Below, piece by piece: positions 1 to 10,180 of a stretch of 25,000 bases of DNA. Every line of letters starts with the position of its first letter. Within the stretch, counting starts at the first letter, position 1. Below the pieces are notes generated by a model. The model worked only from the letters and a program-made list of their open reading frames with translations, searched no databases and had not been told where the DNA came from. The position numbers and the translations under genes are program-made. The stretch spans positions 155,001-180,000 of the forward strand of contig JAWQFJ010001859.1 in NCBI GenBank assembly GCA_034096865.1. Direction: 5' to 3'. This stretch comes from Theodoxus fluviatilis. Taxonomy: Eukaryota > Mollusca > Gastropoda > Cycloneritida > Neritidae.

Positions 1-570
1 GTGAAAAAATTTAAACTATGGGCATCAAGGCTTGACTCGCTCTTAGTCTCATTTGCTCCAGTTAAATGTTCTTTTTATTGGTCTTAACTAGCCGTCATAG
101 GCTAATAAGCAGTAAAGCTCCATTCGTTCGTTCATTCATTCATTCGTTCTGTCGGTCATTATGTATTTATTAATGCATTCGTTTGTTCGTTCATCCCCAT
201 TGTCTGCATGTACAGGTCGATGCGTCTGATATCACTCATTAAGACAGTTCTAACCGGGCATATCTTTGACTGGGCGAACACTTAGCTCAGGAACTTATCC
301 TGAGAGTAGATAAAGCATATGCGAACAGTTTTCTGTCCGAACTACACAGTTAAACGAGAAGCTGTCTAGTATAGTACAACTCTGTAGCTCAACTTTTGAC
401 TTGATTCGATTTCGACGCACTACTCAATATGAAAAATGTAGCAATATTCATTAACTATTGATGTGCATCCATACATAAGAGCGTGCAATTTTGCACATGC
501 ACACATGCAGCTAATGAACACACTCATGAAAGCATGCGCAATATTGCTCACTTGACATGGATACACTGAA
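1..570. other. Unassigned non-coding flank with short tetranucleotide runs
   Basis: No coding region was recognised. Around 121-150 and 176-198 there are short interspersed runs of CATT/CGTT tetranucleotides. The rest is AT-rich unique-looking sequence. It forms the left flank of the tandem duplication that starts at about 571. Confidence 0.5.
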
Positions 571-609
571 ATAAATAATACTTATCACTGCATAAACTCC
601 TAATCTATT

Positions 610-1269
610 ATGTGTTTGGTGGGATTTAAAAGAGAATGCAGATTAGTGTACAGCATCAAAAGAATAAGTTCCCTTTATAACTCAGATGATGCAACAAAAA
701 GGATAGCAGCAGTATGTCAGACCTGCTACTTCCAGATCAGAAGAATTAGTTCTATCAGAAAATTTCTCACAGTAGATGCTACTAAAACTCTGGTCACTTC
801 CTGCATTCTGTCCAGATTAGATTATTGCAACTCTCTTTTGATAGGCTGCCCTGACTCTACTCTCCAACCTCTGCAGAAAGTCCAACACTGTGCCGCCCGC
901 CTCATTTTTAGAGCGCGTCACCGACAACCCTGCACTCCTCTCATGAAAGATCTCCACTGGCTGCCTGTTTCTGAACGTATCAAGTATAAGACTGCATGTC
1001 TCTGCTACAACATCATCTCTGAATCTGCACCTGCCTATCTCTCTGATCTGGTCTCTCTGTACACCCCTTCTCGCTCACTCCGCTCTTCTGCTGACACCAG
1101 ACTCCTCCGCCAAGGTCGCTTCAAGCGCAGAACTCATGGCTTTCGCTCTTTCTCATACTATGGCCCTCAACTGTGGAATTCTCTCCCTCACAATATCCGA
1201 CACTCTACCTCCATCTCTTCCTTCAAATCCAACCTCAAAACCTACCTTTTTCAGCAATATTACTTGTGA
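610..1269 (+). pseudogene. 5'-truncated LINE ORF2, C-terminal part (copy 1)
   Basis: This 219-codon open frame matches the C-terminal region that follows the reverse transcriptase domain in L2/CR1/Rex-like non-LTR retrotransposons. Visible landmarks are RLDYCNSLL (about residue 70), LHWLPVSERIKYK (about 117), a PSRSLRSS segment (about 152) and the terminal YGPQLWNSLP followed by FKSNLKTYLF. The catalytic FADD region of the polymerase and the endonuclease are absent, so this is a dead-on-arrival 5'-truncated insertion. The apparent start at 610 is just the first Met and need not be used; LINE similarity seems to begin within the first 20-30 codons. The frame has no internal stop, which suggests a young insertion. 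It is followed by a poly-C run, a short 3' UTR and an ATT-repeat tail. Confidence 0.85.
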
Positions 1270-1465
1270 ATTCGTTAGAATCCTGCCGCAACCCCCCCCC
1301 CCCTCCCCCCTCCTCTACCCCCACGTACATCTTGACATCTGTGTAAATATTTGTATAGTATATTGTCAGTCTGACTGTGTACATCTGAATGCATGTGTTT
1401 GACTATGACTGGATGACTAAATGTATAGACTGTGTGTTGTATGTTTATTTTGTATATGTATGTAT

Positions 1466-1540
1466 ATATGTTACGCGCTTAGAACCTTGGGAAAGTCGCT
1501 TTATAAGTATAATAAATTATTATTATTATTATTATAATAT
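1466..1540 (+). repeat. LINE 3' terminus with (ATT)n tail (copy 1)
   Basis: The segment TTACGCGCTTAGAACC, then a GCTTTATAAGTATAATAA stretch and (ATT)n, resembles the conserved 3' end of L2/CR1/Rex-like LINEs, which terminate in a short tandem repeat instead of poly-A. It marks the 3' boundary of the insertion whose coding part ends at 1269. Confidence 0.75.
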
Positions 1541-2022
1541 ATTGAGTGGAGCTGACTGGTCCACAGTGGATGTCTTGGCAGAATTCATCTTACATTCCTT
1601 TTTTGTCCAAGTGTTCTTTTCACTTTGCTTCTTGTATTTTTTAATTCTGCATAGTTTAAGTTTTTTCATCCTGTGCTTTACTCGTCTCCCCATGTGTTGA
1701 CAGAAGTAGCACACAGGTAAGAACAAGCAACATCCATGCCACCTCAACATCCCTATGGAAGTCATGTAACTGTCATCCCTTGGGTGCTTTATTTCTTTGT
1801 TGTTATCAATGTATGAGGCTGATAGTGTTAAGCAGCATATTTATCATTGTAAATGTAAGGCAGCATTATCACACTGCAGAAAAAAACTCTAACATGCTGA
1901 TGGAAAAAGACATGACAACCAGAATGTGCTTCATCTTCAATTTATTAATCAGCTTATTACACATCAAAAGGACTTTATTAATGATAAATAATACTTATCA
2001 CTGCATAAACTCCTAATCTATT

Positions 2023-2682
2023 ATGTGTTTGGTGGGATTTAAAAGAGAATGCAGATTAGTGTACAGCATCAAAAGAATAAGTTCCCTTTATAACTCAGAT
2101 GATGCAACAAAAAGGATAGCAGCAGTATGTCAGACCTGCTACTTCCAGATCAGAAGAATTAGTTCTATCAGAAAATTTCTCACAGTAGATGCTACTAAAA
2201 CTCTGGTCACTTCCTGCATTCTGTCCAGATTAGATTATTGCAACTCTCTTTTGATAGGCTGCCCTGACTCTACTCTCCAACCTCTGCAGAAAGTCCAACA
2301 CTGTGCCGCCCGCCTCATTTTTAGAGCGCGTCACCGACAACCCTGCACTCCTCTCATGAAAGATCTCCACTGGCTGCCTGTTTCTGAACGTATCAAGTAT
2401 AAGACTGCATGTCTCTGCTACAACATCATCTCTGAATCTGCACCTGCCTATCTCTCTGATCTGGTCTCTCTGTACACCCCTTCTCGCTCACTCCGCTCTT
2501 CTGCTGACACCAGACTCCTCTGCCAAGGTCGCTTCAAGCGCAGAACTCATGGCTTTCGCTCTTTCTCATACTATGGCCCTCAACTGTGGAATTCTCTCCC
2601 TCACAATATCCGACACTCTACCTCCATCTCTTCCTTCAAATCCAACCTCAAAACCTACCTTTTTCAGCAATATTACTTGTGA
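2023..2682 (+). pseudogene. 5'-truncated LINE ORF2, C-terminal part (copy 2)
   Basis: This is the second copy of the frame at 610-1269, 219 codons long and identical except for one visible residue change (Arg to Cys near residue 168, from C to T at 2522). It carries the same post-polymerase landmarks (RLDYCNSLL, LHWLPVSERIKYK, YGPQLWNSLP). It arose by the 1.41 kb segmental tandem duplication and not by an independent retrotransposition, because the DNA before and after the LINE is duplicated too. The polymerase active site and endonuclease are missing, so no function is expected. Confidence 0.85.
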
Positions 2683-2875
2683 ATTCGTTAGAATCCTGCC
2701 GCAACCCCCCCCCCCCCCCCCTCCTCTACCCCCACGTACATCTTGACATAGACTGTGTAAATATTTGTATAGTATATTGTCAGTCTGACTGTGTACATCT
2801 GAATGCATGTGTTTGACTATGACTGGATGACTAAATGTATAGACTGTGTGTTGTATGTTTATTTTGTATATGTAT

Positions 2876-2946
2876 GTTACGCGCTTAGAACCTTGGGAAA
2901 GGCGCTTTATAAGTATAATAAATTATTATTATTATTATTATTATAT
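2876..2946 (+). repeat. LINE 3' terminus with (ATT)n tail (copy 2)
   Basis: This is the duplicate of the tail at 1466-1540. It is slightly shorter before TTACGCGCTTAG and carries a longer uninterrupted ATT run. The region from 2947 to 3390 is the duplicated non-LINE flank, in which no gene was recognised. Confidence 0.75.
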
Positions 2947-3489
2947 ATTGAGTGGAGCTGACTGGTCCACAGTGGATGTCTTGGCAGAATTCATCTTACA
3001 TTCCCTTTTTGTCCAAGTGTTCTTTTCACTTTGCTTCTTGTATTTTTTAATTCTGCATAGTTTAAGTTTTTTCATCCTGTGCTTTACTCGTCTCCCCATG
3101 TGTTGACAGAAGTAGCACACAGGTAAGAACAAGCAACATCCATGCCACCTCAACATCCCTATAGAAGTCATGTAACTGTCATCCCTTGGGTGCTTTATTT
3201 CTTTGTTGTTATCAATGTATGAGGCTGATACTGTTAAGCAGCATATTTATCATTGTAAATGTAAGGCAGCATTATCACACTGCAGAAAAAAACTCTAACA
3301 TGCTGATGGAAAAAGACATGACAACCAGAATGTGCTTCATCTTCAATTTATTAATCAGCTTATTACACATCAAAAGGACTTTATTAATGAATAACATTGA
3401 CCAATACTGTATGCTTGAATAAGCTAAACATAAATTGTTATTTCCCACAACATAAGCATTATCAGCAATATAGCAAGCTTTCAATGCAA

Positions 3490-4090
3490 CACAAACACCA
3501 CCAACATTCAGGAGCAACAGCAGCAGCAATATCAGCATTACCATCAGCACAACTATCATTATCACTGTTGTTACATCCCTCATCAACATGATTTATGATA
3601 GGTCACATATTAATAATCATCATTATCATAAGTATCCTCACCACCATTCATTGTCATTAAAGCAAACATCATTAATCACATTTGGCATTAACCATGGCAA
3701 GTCACATATTTGTCATTTTAAGTAGCCTCACCACAATCACACCAAGGCAACACCAACAGCAACATCATCACTATAATTACTACATTTCTGCATCATTGGG
3801 ACCACCACCATCATTATCACACCCACCACCATCACCAGTCTATCTCACAGATATTAAGGCAAACAAAACAAGTCACACATTTGTCACCATTAATATTCAC
3901 AGCATCACCATATTCATCCTATGAAAAAGGACCCATATTTATTTTTGTCTTCATCACCATCACCATAGCATCACCATCATTACATCACAAACTGCAACAT
4001 TATCGTCACCATCAGAAGAAGGAGTAGCAGGAACATCAATATCATCCTCAGCACCACCATCTTCATTGATGTTACATCCATTATCAACAT
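3490..4090 (+). repeat. Degenerate CAT/CAC/CAG trinucleotide tract
   Basis: About 600 bp are dominated by CATCAC, CATTAT and CACCACCAT triplets with frequent interruptions. This strong compositional bias opens spurious frames on both strands. I see no gene here. Confidence 0.75.
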
Positions 4091-4256
4091 GTCTTTACTT
4101 ACTGCAGTTTATTGTCCACCATATTCAAATCATCTTTGTTTTACTGTAAACCAGCTGTGCTAATTCACAACACACTCTTGGGTAACAAGAAACACGAATT
4201 TTTGTACTGTAATGGGCAGGTGGCCTACAGAATAAAAATATTGTTCGTTCTCTCTC

Positions 4257-4302
4257 GCAAACACACACACACACACACACATAGACACACACACACACAC
4301 TG
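4257..4302 (+). repeat. (CA)n microsatellite
   Basis: Two CA runs are separated by ATAGA, spanning roughly 45 bp. Confidence 0.95.
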
Positions 4303-4399
4303 TCATGGCCAAGTACAGTGAGTAGTTAACTAAACGCATACTGATATATCCCCCACAGCCACCATCCAGAGTTAAAACAAACACAGCAGATAACAAATC

Positions 4400-4640
4400 A
4401 ACAATTTCATAAGACACTCCACCGTCCAAGCACAAATTCCCAACACTCCTCCGCCAAAGCACAATTCAGTCCCCCTCTGCCAAAACAAATCAACATTCCT
4501 CCGTCAAATCACCAACACTTCTCCTCCAAAGCACAACTAGAATCCCCCGTCAAAGCACAAATCACCAACACTTCTCCTCTAAAGCACACATTAACATCCC
4601 CCCATCAAAGCACAAATCTTCAAACTTCCACTGTCACTCC
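4400..4640 (+). repeat. Degenerate ~25 bp tandem array
   Basis: The motif CTCCGCCAAAGCACAA recurs in varied form about every 24-30 bp (near 4447, 4474, 4498, 4520, 4543, 4573 and 4598), often followed by ATCACCAACACTT. It is a diverged minisatellite. Weaker echoes continue to about 4860. There is no coding signal. Confidence 0.6.
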
Positions 4641-5159
4641 ACAAACCATAACCTCTTCACAGCCACTGCATGAACCACAAACCCTATATTGTCCAAACAC
4701 TAATGACCATCACTCCTCCGCCAACACACAAATCAACACTCTGTCAAAACACAATATCGTCAACATTTCACCAACCTTCCACAGTGGCTGCACAAATCAC
4801 AAATCCTTCACTGTTCAAGCATAAAATGACCCTTCCACATTTCCATAAAACCCCTGGTTAAATACCTCACTACTGGCCAAATTCTCCTGCAAAGCGTACA
4901 CCACAGATCAACCTTGCACAGAATGAACAATTGCATTTACTAATACGAATTCCATGTGCCTCTCCCCTTCACCCAGCCTTGTCACACTTCTCTCTTCACA
5001 AGACCCAGCATTCACCTCCATCTTGTAAGAAGATAGGGGCTGCCCCACACCATCCCACTTCACATCTCTCCCCTCTTCCTCCTGCCTCCTCCACTGACTC
5101 AAAAGATCACCTGCTTTGTCCACACTCACCTGTGCATGCACTGCCTGCTCCCTCTCAGC

Positions 5160-5540
5160 CACCTCTTCCCACGCACTGCTCTCCCTGTGCAAACCCAGAC
5201 CCAGTCTTGGGCCGTCTTTCAAATGGGACATAGTGAAGCAGACTGCATTTACCCTGTCCACCTCTCTTGCACTTCTCAACTTCCATCCCAGCCCTGGCAC
5301 CCTCACTGCTTCCCTCACCCACTGCTTGCTGCCACCCACAAGCACAGGTCTACCCCAGACTTGCACTGCTCTCCCTCTACAAACCCACAGCCAGTCTCGG
5401 GCACTCTTCTCAGTAACACATATGGCAGAAGGCAGCATTTCTCCTGTCCTTCTCTAGTGCTCCTTTCACCCACCATCCCAGCCCTGGCATCCTCACTGCT
5501 TCCCTCACCCACTGCTTGCTGCCACCCACAAGCAGACAGG
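5160..5540 (+). repeat. Two tandem copies of a 190 bp unit
   Basis: GCACTGCTCTCCCT begins at 5173 and again at 5363, and CCATCCCAGCCCTGGCA at 5283 and 5473, both exactly 190 bp apart. The last ~65 bp of each unit are almost identical. The second copy runs into a GA microsatellite. Open frames here on either strand come from the C-rich, stop-poor composition. Confidence 0.8.
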
Positions 5541-5587
5541 AGAGAGAGGGAGAGAGAGAGAGAAGGAGAGAGAATGAGAATGAAAGT

Positions 5588-5625
<38 letters not shown>

Positions 5626-5628
5626 CAA
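5537..5628 (+). repeat. (GA)n microsatellite
   Basis: An interrupted GA run abuts the second 190 bp unit. A short TA run follows at 5639-5649. Confidence 0.95.
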
Positions 5629-5630
5629 AT

Positions 5631-6711
5631 TGACAAATTATATATATATCAGTCTATGAGCACACTTCCGATTGCTCATTCTAACTAGCCATGACCATTA
5701 GTCAGTCCTCTGGGGTGCTGTCAGTAGATTGGTTGAAGTGATATCTCCACTGGAGAAACAATCAATTCTAAATTAGTCAAGTTCAACGAACCTTCTCTTA
5801 CCCTTCAACCATCAGCACAAACGTGGTTCATGTCTCACACCAAGTCACCACACAACAGGGAGTCATTTCTGACCTAACACCGGCTTTGGCAGAGAAGTCG
5901 CTAAGTACTATGGCTCGGCAGATACAGGATCTCAAACAATAATAATAGACCGGGGAGGGGGGAAAGGTCATCTCGTCACATTCCTCCCTTCCTCGAGAAA
6001 AATTTTATGGCATGAAATTTTTCACAAGCAACAACATATGAATACATCTCAACAAGGATATAATCATTTCTCAGCCTCCCTCAGGAGTGCACACAAATCG
6101 TACTGGCCCACAGCATGACATCCTCATACCTGTATCAAAACATATTCAAAAAGGAGCAAATCCCAGTATTTCTTAAACAGAAATGTCTAAGTACAAACAC
6201 CACAATACTTCCAATAAACACATCCTCCTCAGCAGATAAACTTCTCTGCCTCTCATAAGAACCTACATAACTTGTAGACTATTCTCATCACCCACACCAA
6301 TCACTGGAACGCTCCAGGATAAGATAAACTAAAATCCATCACATCCAACACGGCTGAGATTCAACTTCCGAACAAAGTTAATCTCTCTCAAACAAGGGGC
6401 CCCAGGTTACGTAGTCTATTTTACTACTAGGCCAATTGGTACAGAAACAGGCGGGGAGGACTACACCAACCTTCCCCAACAATGCCCGACACTCCGTCAA
6501 CCCGACCACCTCCCAGGAGTGATGTCTCCCTCTCACCAGTCTCAGCCATGAGACAATGATCAAATGTATGGCTACACTGCCACTACACTCTCCAAACGTA
6601 ACACCATTGAGTCGCTCGCTAGCAGACTGCAATCACCAAACAGGAACAACTAATGTGTCTCTACTCAAAAATGGCAAGAACACTAACTTCACCACCAACA
6701 CAAGAATGTTC
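5631..6711. other. Unassigned non-coding stretch with a possible LTR edge
   Basis: No convincing gene is visible in this 1.1 kb. On the minus strand the purine run GAGGAAGGGAGGAA (5983-5996) is followed at once by TGTGACGAG (5974-5982). This resembles the polypurine tract and LTR start of Ty3/Gypsy retrotransposons. No partner LTR, primer-binding site or pol frame is seen, so a retroelement remnant is only a guess. Confidence 0.3.
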
Positions 6712-6714
6712 TTC

Positions 6715-7018
6715 AAGAGAGAGAGAGAGAGAGAGAGAAGAGAGAGAGGAAGAGAGAGAAGGAGAGAGAGAGAAGGAGAGAGAGAGAGAGAGAAGGAGAG
6801 AGAGAGAGAAGGAGAGAGAGAGAGAGAGGCAGGCAGACAGACAGAGACAGAGAGAGAGAAAGAAGGAGAGAGAGAGGAGAGAGAGAAGAAGATAGAGAGA
6901 AGGAGAGAGAGAGACAGACAGAGAGATAGAGAAGGAGAGAGAGAGATGAAGATAGAGAGAAGGAGAGAGAGAGAGAAGGAGAGAGAGAAAAGGAGGGAGA
7001 GAGAGGAGAGAGAGAGAT
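6715..7018 (+). repeat. ~300 bp GA-rich minisatellite
   Basis: The tract is made of GA runs with regularly spaced AAGG and AGGC interruptions, giving units such as GAGAGAGAGAAGG repeated many times. It produces long Arg/Glu-rich and Ser/Leu-rich artefactual frames on both strands. Confidence 0.95.
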
Positions 7019-7050
7019 TGTTTATTTGAGGCCAACGACCCATCATGTAG

Positions 7051-7676
7051 GTATATGTGACCAGCCACGACAAAACCAGTGCTAAGTTGATTTTTGGACA
7101 AAATAGGGTTTTAATATTTTTGAATTCTGCATTCATTTGTTTGTTTTGATATAAGAATGAACAGTGTGAGTTAATTAGAATAGGAGTTACAGGCATTTCA
7201 AGTTAAGTACTGAAGCAGCGGTCATTTTGAAAAAACGGTCTCAGAAGATTTACCCTCTTCAGACATTAAACACCTTAGCAACGGTATTTCAAACTCCATT
7301 TCGAAAAATAGCTGACCTTATTTTTCTTCGACATCCACAGAGCGGCAACGCCGAGAGAGCGGCCTTTCTAACGGTATATAACATGAAGGGGTTTTGCAAG
7401 GGTTTAGGTGTGTTTATTGCGGCTAAAATGAGGCAATGAACGCTAATTACAGGGAGCTTTTGAAACAATACACAACACAAAAGTCTCTATTTTACCATCA
7501 AAATATAATTCTTCAATATGTTTCCTTTACTGGCATGATAGTTTGAACCATGTAGAATCTGTTTTTATCAAAAAGTGAAAATCACCCAGATTGACCCTCC
7601 CTGCCTTTTCTCAGACTTACCGCAAGAGAGGGCCGCGCGACTTAGCACTGGTTTTGTCGTGGCTGGTCACATATAC
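7051..7676. mobile_element. 626 bp MITE with 37 bp perfect TIRs
   Basis: Positions 7051-7087 are the exact reverse complement of 7640-7676 (37 of 37). The arm begins GTATATGTGACCAGCCACG and reads inward to GCTAAGT. The interior has no transposase; its open frames are short and unlike known proteins. A small non-autonomous cut-and-paste element is the natural reading. The arms end in a TATA-containing palindromic context, so the target duplication (possibly TA) cannot be resolved by eye. It begins about 30 bp after a long GA tract. Confidence 0.85.
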
Positions 7677-7952
7677 ACATATGTACAAATTAAAAACATT
7701 AGCGACAAGATTTAAGTTTTGAATTGATTTTAAGAAACTTAAAAAACCTGTGGGGTCCTGATTTGGCCTTGATGGTCCGCGGGACCAAAAAACAAAAACA
7801 AAAACATCTAACTATAAAACTTTACATGACTCAGTTGTATAACACTATCCAAAGATGTTTGCTAACAGTGTTATGAACACTATCATTGACAAGATACATG
7901 TCCGAGATGTATTGCATGCTTATGCTCTTTTCTTCTAAGATGGATACTAGTC
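7677..7952. other. Non-coding, includes a TGGTCCGCGGGACCA palindrome
   Basis: This is the 3' flank of the integrase gene. Around 7772-7786 there is a 15 bp palindrome, directly followed by AAAAAACAAAAACAAAAAC. That combination could be a retroposon 3' end, but I cannot name a family. Confidence 0.4.
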
Positions 7953-8977
7953 TTACGCTGTATCATACCGAAGAAGGCAGTCTTTCACAAAGTCTGTCAC
8001 CCTGAGATACATGTCAATAGGATTCTCAGTGTCTGACAAGGGGTCTACTGCTTGTCTCAACTGGTCCATGTCAGGCCTGCGGAGTGGACATGCTGTCCTG
8101 TTTACAGGTACATATGGTAGATCACACTGCTGCAGTTCTTGCACACTCAAACCAGCATGCACATCAGCAATGTCCTCATGCTGGTACCTGCAGGTAAGAT
8201 GTCTGTTGACACGGAACAATTCCAGCGGGGATCTGTTGTGCTCTGTTCTGATTGCATGGCTATTGTGTCCTGCTCGGAACTGCTGCAATGCTGCATTGAC
8301 TCGAGGCAGGAACACAAAATGCAGACAAAACAGGTCCACCCAGTTTTCCCTGTCAAGAAGACTGCGATCCTCCATGTACAGGAACATGGTTTTGAAAGGT
8401 TCAACGACCTGCTCTTTCACGTCGCGATGCATCCTCTCCACACGCGTGTTGTGTACAGACGAACCTGCTATTACACTTTTGTGACCTTGACCCCTGTACC
8501 TTTCCATCTGACGCCACACACCAACATTCTCTCCTCCATAGTCTGTTCTCACCCGCAGTGGCCATTCATACTGCTCAGTCGCCTCCAGAAACAGATGTTC
8601 CACTGTGGAAGACAGATTGTTGTCTGAACAATTTAAAAACACTAAGCATCTTGAAAATCCATCTACAGCAGCATGGATGACAAACTTCCAGTTAATTAGT
8701 TTATGATGGCCATCAATGTGCCAAATGTAATTGGGGCAAGGCACTGAATACTCCCTGCGTACAGTGACCCCACGCTGACGCTCTAAAACCCCTTCAGGGT
8801 CAACTAAATGCAGGATATCCAGGACCCTGCGTCGCTGGACAAATACTCCCCGTGACCGCAAGTGCCCTGTGAGGTAGGTGAGCCCTGCATGTGGTTGGAG
8901 CAGCTTGATTTTCTCCACTTCCGTCTTCAGATCCTCATCAGAAATGTCGGTGTATCTGCGATACGTCATATCGATGC
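7953..8977 (-). CDS. IS3-like transposase/integrase, last exon
   Basis: This exon encodes 341 codons to the stop at 7953-7955. It opens with a region like the HTH_21 domain of IS3 transposases (G-x-TYLTGHLRSRG, then RRRVLDILH) and continues into a retroviral-type integrase core. The catalytic residues are visible: Asp in YIWHIDGHHK, Asp in RVRTDYGGENV 57 residues later, and Glu in VHNTRVERMH with 34 residues between. This is a DDE triad. The acceptor (TTTTCAG, AG ending at 8978) joins in phase to the donor of the upstream exon at 9849 and restores a Gly codon, so the extended open frame reading on past 8977 is intronic. Proteins of this type are widespread in fish, cnidarians and molluscs and are annotated only as integrase core proteins. 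The core is free of stops and frameshifts, so it may be active or recently mobile. Confidence 0.85.
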
Positions 8978-9614
8978 CTGAAAAGTAACAACAACAAAAA
9001 GGGTTAGATAATAAACAACATGCATGTAGTAAAAATGAAATTTTAAAATGTTGCACTAACCCGAAATAAGAGTAAATCAGGGTAAGGCAGGGGTGTCGTT
9101 TGGGGCCATAGGTGATTCGCCTTTTTTTTATCGCCTTTAAACGTTGATTGAAACAGGTGGGGTTGCCTATGTTTTTGTGGGTTGGGAGCTCTGCAGTATT
9201 TATTTCATAAAATGTTATGATTTTAAATATGAACTTAGGGCTGTGTTTATGTCTTTTGTTAGCTCCATCTTCTTCCTCTTTAGACAAATGTGCTCTACTC
9301 TTGGCAGTTGATCACGGCATAAGATGCGACAAACACACGTCGCATGGCACGATCGACAGCGAAAGCGTAAAAGTTTTGGAAGTGGATAGGCAATGGTCAC
9401 CTACAATGTGTTTTTAAATAGCCTGTTTTCTGGGCAAAATACATGAATTTGACTATGCTCCAAAATCCTAGCTACATCTTGTTGTCACATGTGAAGGACA
9501 CAACTACAACTTTAATTTGTTTTGCTTTTTATCATTATCACCGAGAGGTAGCAAGACATCATTTTTAACACTTAAATTTTGGCGTTGTTTATTTTATATA
9601 AGTATTTATTTTAT

Positions 9615-9775
9615 GTTATGTTATATTTAGTTGTTTTGTTGTTGTTTTTGTTGGGTTTTTTGTGTTTTGTTGTTGTTTTTTGGAGGGGGGGGGGGGGGCA
9701 AAATCAAAATGACAAACAAACAAAACACACCAATCAGGCAAAATCAAAATGATAAACAAAACACACCAATCATGT
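9615..9775 (+). repeat. GT-rich run, poly-G and a ~38 bp tandem duplication
   Basis: Inside the integrase intron, a TTGTTGTTTTTG-rich run leads to a poly-G tract (about 9681-9697). After that, GGCAAAATCAAAATGA plus an ACAAACAAAACACACCAATC stretch occurs twice in tandem, at about 9697-9737 and 9738-9773. Confidence 0.75.
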
Positions 9776-9848
9776 AAGTATATTTTTACCAGATGCCCAC
9801 AAAACCTTTTGACCAAGATTCAAACTATAATCTGTGTACATTGCTTAC

Positions 9849-10005
9849 CTTCTTCTTGTAGGCGAGAATATAGTGTTGGACGACTGACACCACAAATATC
9901 AGCAACTCGTGTCAAAGGAAGATGTAGGTCAAACAGCAACTCTACTGCATAGTCCATGTCAACATCTATCCTGGGTCTTCCTGCAGATCCTGAAGGGCTC
10001 TCAAT
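9849..10005 (-). CDS. IS3-like transposase/integrase, N-terminal HTH exon
   Basis: This 157 bp exon encodes a GRPRI motif and then a helix-turn-helix (AVELLFDLHLPLTRVADICG, then VSRPTLYSRL) as found at the N-terminus of this integrase family. It is bounded by an acceptor (polypyrimidine run then CAACAG, AG ending at 10006) and a strong donor (GTAAGC, starting at 9848). It ends in phase 1, exactly matching the exon at 8977, and together the two give 393 residues. The intron between them is 871 bp. The exon starting this one is phase 0 and could not be found; the initiating ATG is therefore unknown. HTH + HTH_21 + rve core is the IS3 domain order, so an IS3EU-type DNA transposon is one possibility, and a domesticated gene another. 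Confidence 0.8.
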
Positions 10006-10180
10006 CTGTTGAGGAAAATAAAAAAATAAGTAGTGAAGCACAAACACACATAACGACAGAAAGACAGAAAAAATATGTAACCCATGCATGATTAAATGCT
10101 TAACTAATAATACATACTTGTTCTGTATGACCTGTGATAAACTGGATTTATATGGTGCTGAAATCACCAACTCAATTTAA

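Larger units (their letters stand above)
571..3390. repeat. Two tandem copies of a ~1.41 kb unit
   Basis: Positions 571-1983 (1413 bp) and 1984-3390 (about 1407 bp) are head-to-tail copies that can be followed base by base. They differ only by a few substitutions (for example 1109 versus 2522, changing one Arg codon to Cys, and 1496), by poly-C length near 1292 and 2704, and by short indels before the tail. Each unit holds a LINE 3' end followed by about 450 bp of non-LINE DNA. The duplication is therefore segmental and happened after the LINE inserted, rather than two LINE insertions. The unit begins with ATAA, and the right flank after 3390 also begins with ATAA, which suggests a microhomology junction. 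The high similarity suggests a recent event, or an assembly artefact that split alleles. Confidence 0.9.

Noticed and set aside
3490..4640. CRISPR-like array
   Set aside because: The repeats are degenerate triplets and a diverged ~25 bp minisatellite without unique spacers, in a eukaryotic context.
4908..5633. Overlapping frames of 100-176 codons on both strands
   Set aside because: They fall in a C-rich region with 190 bp tandem units, show no domain, and several frames are open at once.
6556..7196. Long Arg/Glu-rich (plus) and Ser/Leu-rich (minus) frames
   Set aside because: They are translations of the GA minisatellite; the composition alone keeps the frames open.
7227..7439. 70-codon frame inside the 626 bp MITE
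   Set aside because: No similarity to transposases, and the element is bounded by perfect arms as a non-autonomous MITE.
8011..8627. Plus-strand frames of 157 and 162 codons
   Set aside because: They are antisense shadows of the conserved integrase exon on the minus strand.
9061..9287. N-terminal extension of the 444-codon integrase frame
   Set aside because: Residues encoded above 8977 read through a consensus acceptor into the intron and do not resemble the family; splicing to 9849 fits phase and homology.
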